Shown here: in pieces, positions 55,355 through 64,000 of the stretch
Position numbering within the stretch: position 1 is the stretch's first letter
Layout: each line of letters begins with the position of its first letter
Assembly (NCBI RefSeq): GCF_021462225.1
Contig: NC_061806.1
Coordinates: forward strand, 7,064,734 to 7,128,733
Length of the DNA: 64,000 bases
Reading direction: 5' to 3'
DNA from: Girardinichthys multiradiatus
Taxonomy: Eukaryota; Chordata; Actinopteri; Cyprinodontiformes; Goodeidae
The notes under the pieces: model-generated
What the model saw: only the letters and a program-made list of their open reading frames with translations
Told to the model about the DNA's origin: nothing
Databases searched by the model: none
Translations under genes and position numbers: made by a program

Positions 55355-56670
55355 TTGACAACTCAAACAAGCGAACAAGACATCATCCTCACTGGATTCG
55401 AAAGGTTTTCTAGCTGGTCAATGCTCCTTAAAGTGGTTACAAGAATAAAAAGACTGACAAAGAAAACCAAATATGGCAATGTTGTAACAACGGATGAACA
55501 CAAAGGACCTGTTGACATAGTACTAAAACTCCTGCAGCAGCAAGCCTTTCCTCAAGAGCGGAGAGTGTTGAAGGCAAAGGATAGCCTCCCAAGCTCCAGT
55601 TCCTTCTTTCAAGTGGATCCCATGTGGATCAGGGACTTCTTCGGGTTGGTGGAAGACTAAAAAAATCAACACTCTGCCATGGATTTAAACACCCTATTAT
55701 TCTCCCAAAGGACCATCACATTACAATGCTGATCTTGTCTCACTTTCATTCAAAGATTTGCCATCAAGGCAGAATCCAGATGCTCATGGAAATCAGAGCA
55801 AATGGGTTTTGGGTGATTGGTGGGAGCAAGGACGTCGCAAAGCTAATAGGCAGAACAACGCATGGCTGAGCTACCAAAGGAACGAGTTGAAGTCTCAGAT
55901 CCTTTCATTTACTGTGGAATGGACTGTTTTGGGCCATTCATAATGAAGCAAGGCCGCAAAGAGCAAAAAAGGTATGGACTCCTCTTTACCTGCCTCTCTT
56001 CACGTGCAGTCCACATTGAAATGTTAGAGAACCTCTCCACAGACTCTTTCATCAACGCCTTCAGATGCTTTATCAGCTTAAGAGGAGCTATCTGTAAGGT
56101 GTACTGTGATCAAGGTACAAATTTCATCGGGGCTAAAAATGAGCTGAAGGAGGCTCTCAAAGAATGTGACACAAATGCCCTGGAGGCGTTCTTTGCAGAT
56201 AAGCAGTGCGAATTCGTATTTAATGCCCCATCTGCTAGCCATGCTGGAGGGGTGTGGGAACGACAGATTCAAACCATTCGCAACGTTCTCAACGCCACCA
56301 TTGCTCAATCACAAGGCAGGCTAGACGATGGCGAAAGAGATGGCGCAGAGTGCAATATCTAACTGAACAATTTTGGAGTAGGTGGAAAGTGGAGTACCTT
56401 CTAAACATATCTACAAGACAAAAATGGCACCTGCCCCGTCGGAATCTCGAGGTCAATGACATTGTCATTGTAAAGGAAGAAATGCTTCCCAGGCGTCAGT
56501 GGCAACTGGGTCGAGTTGTTGAAGCGCCACAAGAAGATGATGGTTTGGTGCACAGAGTTAAGCTTCAAGTCGGTGATCGAACTCTAACAAAGAGGCAGGG
56601 TACAACACACAAACCTCACATAATTGAGCGACCTGTTCAAAAACTTGTAGTTCTTTTAGAAAGTAACTAA
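55355..56670 (+). pseudogene. BEL integrase
   Basis: Frames 55355-55660, 55624-55869, 55862-56362 and 56254-56670 overlap, showing several frameshifts. The zinc-binding part has HHITMLILSHFHSKICHQG. The core has CGMDCFGPF (first Asp), CLSSRAVHIEML, VYCDQGTNFIGA (second Asp) and HAGGVWERQI (Glu). The end carries the BEL C-terminal domain (WHLPRRNLEVNDIVIVKEEM and WQLGRVVE). About 100 residues between the Glu and the C-terminal domain are deleted. Confidence 0.86.
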
Positions 56671-56803
56671 CTGACATCCTGAAAATTAATGTGTGACGTT
56701 AACTGTATTTGGTTTGTTCGCTACTTCAACATCTATTTTTCATGGTTAAAATCATGCATGAATCAATGTTAACGGGTTCTCATCAAGCACGATTTGGTGG
56801 GAG

Positions 56804-57709
56804 TGTAAATGCCCATTCTATGTTTATAAGCCGATTCTATGTCAGTCAGTCAGTCAGTCATTTTCTACCGCTTATTCCATAGTGGGTCGCGGGGGGAGCT
56901 GGTGCCTATCTCCAGCAGTCTATGGGTGAGAGGCAGGGTACACCCTGGACAGGTCGCCAGTCCATCGCAGGGCAACACACAAACAACCATGCACACACTC
57001 ATTCATACACCTAAGGGAAATTTAGAGTTACCAATTAACCTAACAGGCATGTCTTTGGACTGTGGGAGGAAGCCGGAGTACCCGGTGAGAACCCACGCAT
57101 GCACGGGGAGAACATGCAGAAAGACCCCAGGCTGGGAATCAAACCCAGGACCTTCTTGCTGCAAGGCAACAGTGCTACCAACTGCGCCACCGTGCAGCCT
57201 TGATTCTATGTTGTTACCAGTAATGTCCAACAGAGGATACTGTAGCCTAGTTTGTAACGAGCTGTGACTTTAAAAAAACGGTAAAGAAGAGGGTAAAAAA
57301 GTTTTGCAAGTCTCCTGTCAGTCAATACTTGAGGCTGAATAATCCTGCAGACTAGAGGAAGAGGAGGATGTGCTTCATCTTTGTGACTCTGAACTAGTAG
57401 GGCACGTTCGTCAGAAAACAGCTCAAGGCTTCCTAGTGGCACAACACGGACTTTACTAGCATAAACACTTTGCATCCCTTGGACAGCGGAGCGAGGTACA
57501 TGTTTAGAGATGTATTACTTTGTGAAGTCTGCACTTATGTAATGTATTTATGTTTTGTGTCAAATAAAAGCACCTAAGCAGATGTATTTTAGTTTTAGTT
57601 TTCACGGTGTATTTTGCTGCATTCCAACTTGGTTTCGGATTAAGTAAATGTGACTCTACTGCACCCGTCGAAGCTCTCCGTGTATTTTTGGTTCTGAGGG
57701 ATTGCTACA
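56804..57709 (+). repeat. BEL 3' LTR with SINE insertion
   Basis: Starts TGTAAATGCCCATTC after the purine-rich TTGGTGGGAG and ends GATTGCTACA. AATAAA at 57563-57568 marks the R region. Without the SINE (56843-57201) it is about 540 bp. Confidence 0.7.
56843..57201 (-). mobile_element. tRNA-derived SINE in the BEL LTR
   Basis: Flanked by the 10-bp duplication GATTCTATGT (56833-56842 and 57202-57211). At the right end, in minus sense, there is a tRNA-like head with a B box (GGTTTGATTCCC). At the left end there is a tetranucleotide tail ((TGAC)n in minus sense). A related decayed copy is near 63665-63900. Confidence 0.82.
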
Positions 57710-57714
57710 TACTG

Positions 57715-57945
57715 TGTAAGAGACTGTACGAAGACCACTTGCAGTAAAGCTAAGCCTGTTTTCATGAGGTCTCTACCCATTAGATTCTAGAACAGAAAAC
57801 AATGCCTGAAGGAGAGCCCATCAAGTGTTACACATGCGATGGGTTTTGAAAATGCTCCTTCATAAAGTCTGTCCTGAGGCGGACATAAAAACACATGGTT
57901 ACTGCTGAGTTTTGGAGGTGTTGTAACGTCCTCTGCTTTTTAATA
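57715..57945 (-). pseudogene. Retroviral protease fragment (tentative)
   Basis: The minus strand reads NLMGRDLMKTGL around 57740-57785, matching in form the NLLGRDLM motif of the ERV protease at about 6985-7020. Only this short motif is convincing; the surroundings have stops. Confidence 0.4.
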
Positions 57946-58182
57946 ACCTTTAATAACTAGAATAATTGACCCTGAATATTCCACAACAAGAGAGAGAACT
58001 TGCTTCTCTAAAATAATTAACTGGAAAGTATCAAATGAAATAAGTTATCACACTTTTGAGGAGAATTTTCTAACCATAAAATAATATTTTAACACGCTAC
58101 GTCTGTCAAGCAAGCATGTCACATGAGCAGCAGTTAATAAGCGTTCTTCATTGCACAAAATAGAAAAGATATATGCAAATGT

Positions 58183-58199
58183 GTGTGTGTTTGTACGTT

Positions 58200-58250
<51 letters not shown>

Positions 58251-58295
58251 TGTGTGTGCGTGCGTGCGTGCGTGCGTGCGTGTGTGTGAGAGAGA
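58183..58295. repeat. GT/GC/GA microsatellite
   Basis: Long (GT)n run, then GTGC repeats and a short GA run. Any ORF across it is an artefact of the repeat. Confidence 0.95.
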
Positions 58296-58448
58296 GAGAA
58301 AGTGCTTTTTGGTTCATACACTGCTCAAACAAATAAATAGAACACTTAAACAGCACAATATAACTCCAAGTACATCAAACTTCTGTGAAATCAAACTGTC
58401 CACTTAGGAAGCAACAATGATTGACAATCAATTTCACATGCTATTGTG

Positions 58449-61116
58449 TGTTGTGACTATAAATCTGAATATATTATTTAATATTAATACTTTTTATCTA
58501 ATAATATTTTGGTCTGTTAAGGGTTGCCTGTGAATACCAGCCTAGTAAGGTGGTGGTATTAGGACAAAATCGAAAAGGTAGAGCCGAGCTCTGACATTAT
58601 TGAACAGCAAAACTCTGCACACACATGGAATGAATTCACACAATTTCTTAAAATACAACAATTTATTAACAAAAATAAGTCAACTCAAAGTCAAACATAT
58701 TTCAATCAACAAACTCTTTACTATGCTGAAACAATCCAACTAAACTACTAAGCAGAATTAAAGAATAGGGAAGACTAATGGCCTATGTACAATATAAACT
58801 AGTTGATTAAAGATGGTTGAAACCATGGCCAAAAGAGTGATGCAACATTACCATTTAATGTTTATGTTTGAGAACCAAGGATTATCTTGAAGAATCTGGA
58901 AATGAAGTTAAGTTAGTCTTGGAACCAACTTAGGCAATAATCAGCATACCTTTAGACAACCCTTCACAATGTAAGATCAGATAAAATATTATTTTAATAA
59001 AATAATGTTTTAAAGAGTGATCTGCTGAATAAAACCAACCTTCTGGATGACTAATTCTCAACAGTGTCTCATTAGCTGCCTTTATGTATTAAAATAATAT
59101 TTAAAGAAATATTATTAAGAAAATGGTAAAATATTTAAGGAAATATTTTGGAAAAGAGCCAAATCTTTCTGGAGAAATGGGGCTTAATGGTGTTTACTTA
59201 GTTATCAAGTTTAGTAAAATAATGTTTAGGGAACTATTATTTACTGGATTGAAAACTAACAACCTTTGTGGGTAAATATTCTTTAGCAGGCAAGCACGTG
59301 TTCTTAGCTGTTTAACAGTTAAAGCTGTTAGGTTTATGATTATTGATTGATTAATCTTGATCAATAATTATAATTACAAATCATAATCTGACAAAATCAA
59401 TTTCTTAACCAAAAATCCTCATTTATGAATCGAGACCAGAGATGTTTCTGGTGTTGTAATTGTGGCTCAACGCCTCTGACAATTACAATCCGTAATAATT
59501 AATAACTATTGCCGGAAATGTCACTGTTTAATCGACCGTTTCTGCCGAAACGTGTGGAACTTGAACCTTATTTTGACTGACACATCACTTTTTGCACACA
59601 ATGAAACACAAAACGCTCTCTCTTTATCTATGTGAATATTTATTAATTTTCACCTACTCAACATGCAAAATTCTACAAACACAGGGGTAACACATCTAAA
59701 TAAGCAAAAATCAAGAAACGGTAGTGGGTATGTATTGAGTCAACCAGCAGTTTATGGCACTACGCGACTGGTGGGCGGTTGGAGCGCAGCTCCGATTGTC
59801 CTTTATGATCTTCTGATCATAAAACGTCCCCCTAACTCCTGAGCACAAAGGATTCTAACTTTTGGCGGCAAGCTAGCACAGTGGGATTGAAGACAAAGGG
59901 AAATGGAGGATTTTACCATGAGGTCGTTTTAACAGTCCAGTCTTGCAACGCACCCGCGTTCAGATAGTAAACACAAACAGCTCTGGGAACGCGGCGGATC
60001 CCGACATCAACATAACACATCAAAGTTCAATAAGCAAGGTTACATGCACATATTATTCAGAACACATGAGATCCTCACCAGCGATTCTGATCGCTTCTAC
60101 AACCTCTGACCCTCTGACCCTGCCCAGGCCTTCTAATAAAGAAATAAAAGATATAATAAAAAAAGATTGGTTTTACTTGGTGTCGTCTTCTTTCTGAGCG
60201 AGGGAATTCGAGCTAGGAAAAGTGGGGGTAAGTTAATTGTGCGTCCACAATCAACTTCAGGGGAAGCGGTCAGTCTTCGTCCTTTGGTCTTCTTGACAAA
60301 AAGGAAAAATATGATCTGACCATCAAAGTCGACTTGAAAATGAAACACGATAGCGGTTCGTCTCTCTGAAACTCCGTGTTCTCAGTTACGTGTTAACTCA
60401 CGTCTTCGATCGGCAAAGTGAAATCTCTGGCCTTCTTAGTCCAAAACCCTCAGTTATGAATTGTTTGTTGTCCAACGAGAGAGAATGAATGAACTCTGCA
60501 AAGAGCTCTTCTCTTAAAGTGGTGCGCTTCAGTCACTAGACCGGTTTTCTAGCAGAAGGCAAGTTTTCAAACATGAGCGCCTTCCTATATAGCGCCCTGT
60601 GACGTCAGACTTGGGACGCCCAGTCATATCAGTCGCAATACTCGATGGGATATGTAGGAGCGGGCTGTCCTGGGTGCAAAATGGCCGATGCCATTGGAGG
60701 GGCACAGTGACGTCCAACAACGTGCAGATAATCCAATACTCAGCAAACAAGTGGTCCAACAAAGCTAACAAAAGAAGCTGATAGCTTAGCACCAGAATCA
60801 AACACACACCTTTAAAATACCATCAATAAAAGGATTAAAATGCATAAGCGCAGATGGCGCGTTATAATCAGTCTTCTGTGTTTAAAATTACCCTTCAAGT
60901 AAAGTTTGTCTTAACTTTAAAAACACAGAAACACAGAACACAAAACTGAGAACGTGGCGAGCAGATACCCTGCTAGCACCAATATAGCTGAGTTTAACAC
61001 AAAAAAAAACCAAACTTCATAAAATGAAAAACGTTTAGATCATTTCATTCTAAATCACTTTTATCACTCTGCCCAAACCCTAACCTCGTATGTGAACCGT
61101 GCTGAAGAAAAGTTGT
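58449..61116 (-). mobile_element. LTR-2 copy in minus orientation, inserted in Tc1-C, containing a solo LTR
   Basis: Starts TGTTGTGACTATAAATC, the inverted equivalent of the LTR-2 end. It follows the LTR at 50139-51319 in reverse over its length, apart from the inserted 59336-60761. TGTG at 58445-58448 and 61117-61120 is a likely 4-bp target duplication. No primer site adjoins it, so it is probably a solo LTR. The right edge is uncertain by about 25 bp. Confidence 0.75.
59336..60761 (-). mobile_element. Solo LTR, family LTR-1 (copy 2), nested
   Basis: 1426 bp, TGTTAGGTTTATGATT to GTGGTCCAACA, with target duplication AAGC at 59332-59335 and 60762-60765. Roughly 90% identical by eye to 19561-21043. 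Keeps TGACGTCA (60600-60607) and the TATA box (about 60585-60591) in minus sense. Confidence 0.88.
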
Positions 61117-61266
61117 TGTGCAAATGGAATTGACAACAGGGGGAAATCTTATAAAGGAGTGGTTCTGCAGGTGGGGACCACAGACCACTTCTCAGTACCT
61201 ATGCTTTCTGGCTGATGTTTTGGTCACTTTTGAATGTTGGTGGTGCTTTCACACTCGTGGTAGCAT

Positions 61267-62030
61267 GAGACGGACTCTACAACCCACACAAGTGGCTCAG
61301 GTAGTGCAGCTCATCCAGGATGGCACATCAATGCGAGCTGTGGCAAGAAGGTTTGCTGTGTCTGTCAGCGTAGTGTCCAGAGCCTGGAGGCGCCACCAGG
61401 AGACAGGCCAGTACACCAGGAGACGTTGAGGAGGCCGTAGGAGGGCAACAACCCAGCAGCAGGACGCTACCTCCGCCTTTGTGCAAGGAGGAACAGGAGG
61501 AGCACTGCCAGAGCCCTGCAAAATGACCTCCAGCAGGCCACAAATGTGCATGTGTCTGCACAAATGGTTTGAAACTGACTCCATGAGGATGGTATGAGAG
61601 CCTGACGTCCACAAATGGGGGTTGTGCTCACAGTCCAACACCGTGCAGGATGCTTGGCATTTGCCAGAGCACCAGGATTGGCAAATTCGGCACTGGCGCC
61701 CTGTGCTCTTCACAGACTCCATCACGTCTGTCACACTGAGCACATGTGACAGACGTGATGGAGTCTGGAGACACCGTGGAGAGCGATCTGCTGCCTGCAA
61801 CATTCTTCAGCATGACCGGGTTGGCAGTGGGCCAGTAATGGTGTGGGGCGGCACACCATTACACGGCCCTCCAAACAAGAGGTAGCCTGACTGCCATTAG
61901 GTACCGAGATGAGATCCTCAGACCCCTTGTGAGACTAAATGGTGGTGCGGTTGGCCCTGGGTTCCTACTAATGCAGGACAGTGCTAGACCTCATGTGGCT
62001 GGAGTGTGTCAGTAGTTCCTGCAAGATGAA
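61267..62030 (+). pseudogene. Tc1-C transposase, N-terminal and central parts
   Basis: Starts ATGAGACGGACTCTAC, giving [21 protein letters not shown] (HTH), then [18 protein letters not shown] and a TGA near 61427. Later frames give WRPVLFTDSI (the catalytic FTDES region is altered by a duplicated ACGTCTGTCACA-type segment), GSGPVMVWGG and, near 61975, the LLMQDSARPHVAG block with the second Asp. Truncated at 62030. Confidence 0.82.
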
Positions 62031-63115
62031 GACATTTTTTTTTTTTACCGTGTCCTGTCTGGCAGAGTATCGCTCAGAATTGTTGTCCGAGTGCCAAGAA
62101 ATTGCCCAACAGATTTACTTTCACAGGCGGAGCATCCCAGTTAATGCTTTAAAGCTCTGCTTGATATTTATAAAAGAAACTTTATTATAAACTTCTTTGG
62201 GAATATTTCAATTGCTACAGACACGCAGACTGAAATGAGAAGGAAAACGGAAGCTTGAAAAAGAGAGAGATGGGGCAAAAGGGAAAAAGGGGAGAAAAGA
62301 AGGAAAGAGTGGAGGAGAGAAAGAAGGATGAAGAGAATAAAGGATTACATCCTGCTTGCTTATACACCTGCAGCTGTTTTTTGTGTGTTTTTTTTAAGAA
62401 AATAGCACATGGTATTTATGAATGTAATATGTACTTAGTGAGAGATGTAGCCCAATATAAAACATCTGTGTATCTGTTAACACCTGAAGCTTAACACCTG
62501 TGAGTATGAGTGTGGACGCGCTTTGTATACAAGGTTTCTCGACAAAAATATGCAATAGGGAGTTTGAGGACCCACCAACCTGCCCCGTGGTCCCCAGGCG
62601 GACACTGAGGAGATCCGAGCCACAGACATCTAAAGGCCCCACCAAAGCACAGGAACCCCAGGAGAACCACCGCCGGGACTACCGCAACCCCCCCAGAGAA
62701 GAGCAGTGGAGAGTCCCAGGGGAGCCACCCGGCAGCGACAATGCAGAAGCCCCAGGGAGCCGCAACAACGAGCCCACAGGCCCCGCCGGCAACCATCCAC
62801 GCCTGAGCAGATCCAGCCATGGACCCAGAGACCCAAGACCCCGGGACACACCAACCCCAAGCAGAGGCCCGACAGAGCACAGGGGGCCAGGCCCCGGCAA
62901 GCAGCCACCGGGAATGAGCCAGCACACACCAAAGCACCCAGCCCCGGACACCGAGAACCCCACCAGCGGGCAGAGACTTCAACCACCGGCAGGTAGTAAG
63001 GCGGGGAAGAAATAGGCCCCCTATAAGATGGGGGGGCCTAAGCAGATCCAGGAGAGGGGGCAGTCCAAGACCCAACCTGTCACAAAAAAAAAAAAACAGG
63101 CACTCAGTCACATTC
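62031..63115 (-). mobile_element. Strand-asymmetric retroelement with poly(A) tail (copy 2)
   Basis: Starts with a T run, then ACCGTGTCCTGTCTGGCAGAG, matching copy 1 at 41361. It has an additional purine-rich part (62230-62345) and then the C+A-rich, G-poor region (62560-63000), ending near GACCCAACCTGTCAC. No protein domain is recognisable in either strand. It interrupts a Tc1. Confidence 0.65.
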
Positions 63116-63121
63116 ACCCAC

Positions 63122-63308
63122 TTCTTTGAAGAACCTAGAATATCAGACATATTTTCAGTTGTTTCACACTTTTTTTTTCAGTATATAATTCCACATGTGT
63201 TAATTAATAGTTTTGATGCCTTCAGTGTGAAGCTACAATGTTTATAGTCATGAAAATAAAGAAAACTCTTTGAATGAGAAGGTGTGTCCAAACTTTTGGT
63301 CTGTACTG
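63122..63308. mobile_element. Tc1 terminal inverted repeat, single end
   Basis: Ends AACTTTTGGTCTGTACTG followed by TA (63309-63310), the form of a Tc1 terminus. It contains AAGAACCTAGAATATCAGAC and CACATGTGTTAATTAATAG. The opposite end and transposase are absent. Confidence 0.65.
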
Positions 63309-63310
63309 TA

Positions 63311-64000
63311 TATTTGGTACTGCAGTGTGAAGTTTTGTTTGTCTCTGATGTGAAAGCAGCTGTGTTTCTTGGTGCTGCTTAACCTCAGGAGAGAGACTGG
63401 TTTGCACCTGCTCTTCAAAACAATTGGGTGTGTGGGGTGTGCAATATTATTGAAGGGGGAAGGGACCAAAAGGCTGTCCTTTTGTAAAGTGATGGGGGAA
63501 GGAAAGGCTGCATGAATGTGAAAGATCTTATGTGCTGAACAGCTCCTCAAACGAATGCATTCAAAGTAGCTTGGATTGCCTTTATAGAAACAGTGCTCTG
63601 TAGGCAAAGCCTTTACACTGATCATGCTTAGTTTTTCTTTCAGTCTTTTATGGTAGATGAGTCTCCAGCCATTCATTTCTTCGCAGGGTCGCAAGGAAGC
63701 TGCTACCAATATCCAACAGTCATTGATTTTGTAACTGGGTCCATCACAGGGCAACACAGAGACATGTCAAACATTTAACCATGCATGGGCACACTCATAC
63801 ATTTTGAATGACCAATTAAGCTGTCAAGAATGGTTGGGACTGTGGAAGGAAGAAAAACCCAGGCATGGGGAGAACATGCTAACTCCACAAAGAATATCTC
63901 ACCTGTGATTCAAAATCATAACTCAAATCAACAAAAAAATACATATAGAGCACATTTAAAATTAACTCATATGAAATCAAGTTCTGTACAAATGACAGTG
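63311..64000. other. Decayed repeat DNA
   Basis: The 63665-63900 segment resembles a worn copy of the SINE at 56843-57201 (CATCACAGGGCAACAC, then GGGACTGTGGAAGG and CATGGGGAGAACATGC). Nothing else is recognised. Confidence 0.45.

Larger units (their letters stand above)
52740..57709 (+). mobile_element. BEL/Pao LTR retrotransposon, decayed, 5' LTR missing
   Basis: Plus-strand gag-like segment, RT, RNase H and integrase in BEL/Pao style, then a 3' LTR (56804-57709). No matching 5' LTR is found upstream. Frames are broken many times, and the protease with most of gag is missing between 53393 and about 53450. This is one of the older insertions in the window. Confidence 0.85.
58319..62030 (+). 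mobile_element. Tc1 transposon (family Tc1-C) split by an LTR
   Basis: The left end CACTGCTCAAACAAATAAAT is preceded by TA (58317-58318). Tc1 sequence runs to 58448, is interrupted by an LTR (58449-61116) and resumes with TGTGCAAATGGAATTGAC to 62030. There it is cut by the second strand-asymmetric retroelement. The right end of this Tc1 is not seen. Confidence 0.85.

Noticed and set aside
58151..58407. Val/Cys repeat frames
   Set aside because: Translation of a GT microsatellite.
62491..63150. 219-codon minus-strand frame rich in Gly, Leu, Trp
   Set aside because: Same skew artefact in the second copy of the strand-asymmetric repeat.
63248..63757. 169-codon minus-strand frame
   Set aside because: Runs across a worn SINE and a Tc1 terminal repeat; no recognisable domain and no gene structure.
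1..64000. CRISPR array, bacterial operon or prophage
   Set aside because: No regularly spaced repeats, no ribosome-binding sites, and a clear vertebrate intron-exon gene. Repeats are transposons and microsatellites.

Overview
Vertebrate genomic DNA, almost certainly from a teleost fish. The evidence is GT-AG introns, a recognisable syntaxin gene, and a dense mix of fish-type transposons: several Tc1 families, Rex1/L2/RTE-like LINEs, BEL/Pao and Ty3/Gypsy elements, an endogenous retrovirus and tRNA-derived SINEs. The species cannot be read from the sequence; a percomorph is a reasonable guess. The only cellular gene I can support is the 3' half of stx12 (syntaxin-12, an endosomal Qa-SNARE) on the + strand. 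It has six coding exons between 982 and 18800 and a 3'UTR ending near 19470; its 5' exons lie before position 1.

Layout. 1-19.5 kb: stx12. Its first visible intron (about 9.5 kb) carries two short Tc1 derivatives and a broken gamma/epsilon-like endogenous retrovirus on the minus strand (2286-10025). Its second intron carries a foldback element with a SINE inside (12.8-14.8 kb) and a full-length Tc1 with one nonsense codon (14996-16606). The intron before exon E holds a LINE 3' end. 19.5-25.4 kb: a solo LTR with a 4-bp target duplication, a second copy of the same Tc1 family, a deleted third Tc1 and a Tc1 relic. 25.4-39.4 kb: a nest of transposons. Tc1-A is split by Tc1-B, and Tc1-B is split independently by a Rex1/CR1-like LINE and by a young 8.15-kb Ty3/Gypsy element with a PNMA-like Gag. 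39.4-50 kb: unassigned DNA, an RTE-like LINE split by a strand-asymmetric retroelement, LINE fragments, an L2-like LINE and a tandemly duplicated retroviral env-like remnant. 50-58.3 kb: an LTR with a perfect tRNA-Asn primer site, then a decayed BEL/Pao element whose 3' LTR contains a SINE. 58.3-63.3 kb: a Tc1 containing an LTR, which itself contains a solo LTR; then a second copy of the strand-asymmetric retroelement and a Tc1 end.

Apart from stx12 the window is a record of layered insertions. Terminal motifs, target duplications and the way elements interrupt one another give relative ages. Almost every transposon gene is broken by stops or frameshifts. The best preserved are the Gypsy gag-protease frame and the Tc1 at 14996-16606. 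I found no sign of a novel defence or metabolic system. The most notable items are the PNMA-like Gag element with an in-frame stop before pol, the nested stacks, the primer-binding sites, and a solo-LTR family that keeps a CRE plus TATA promoter.
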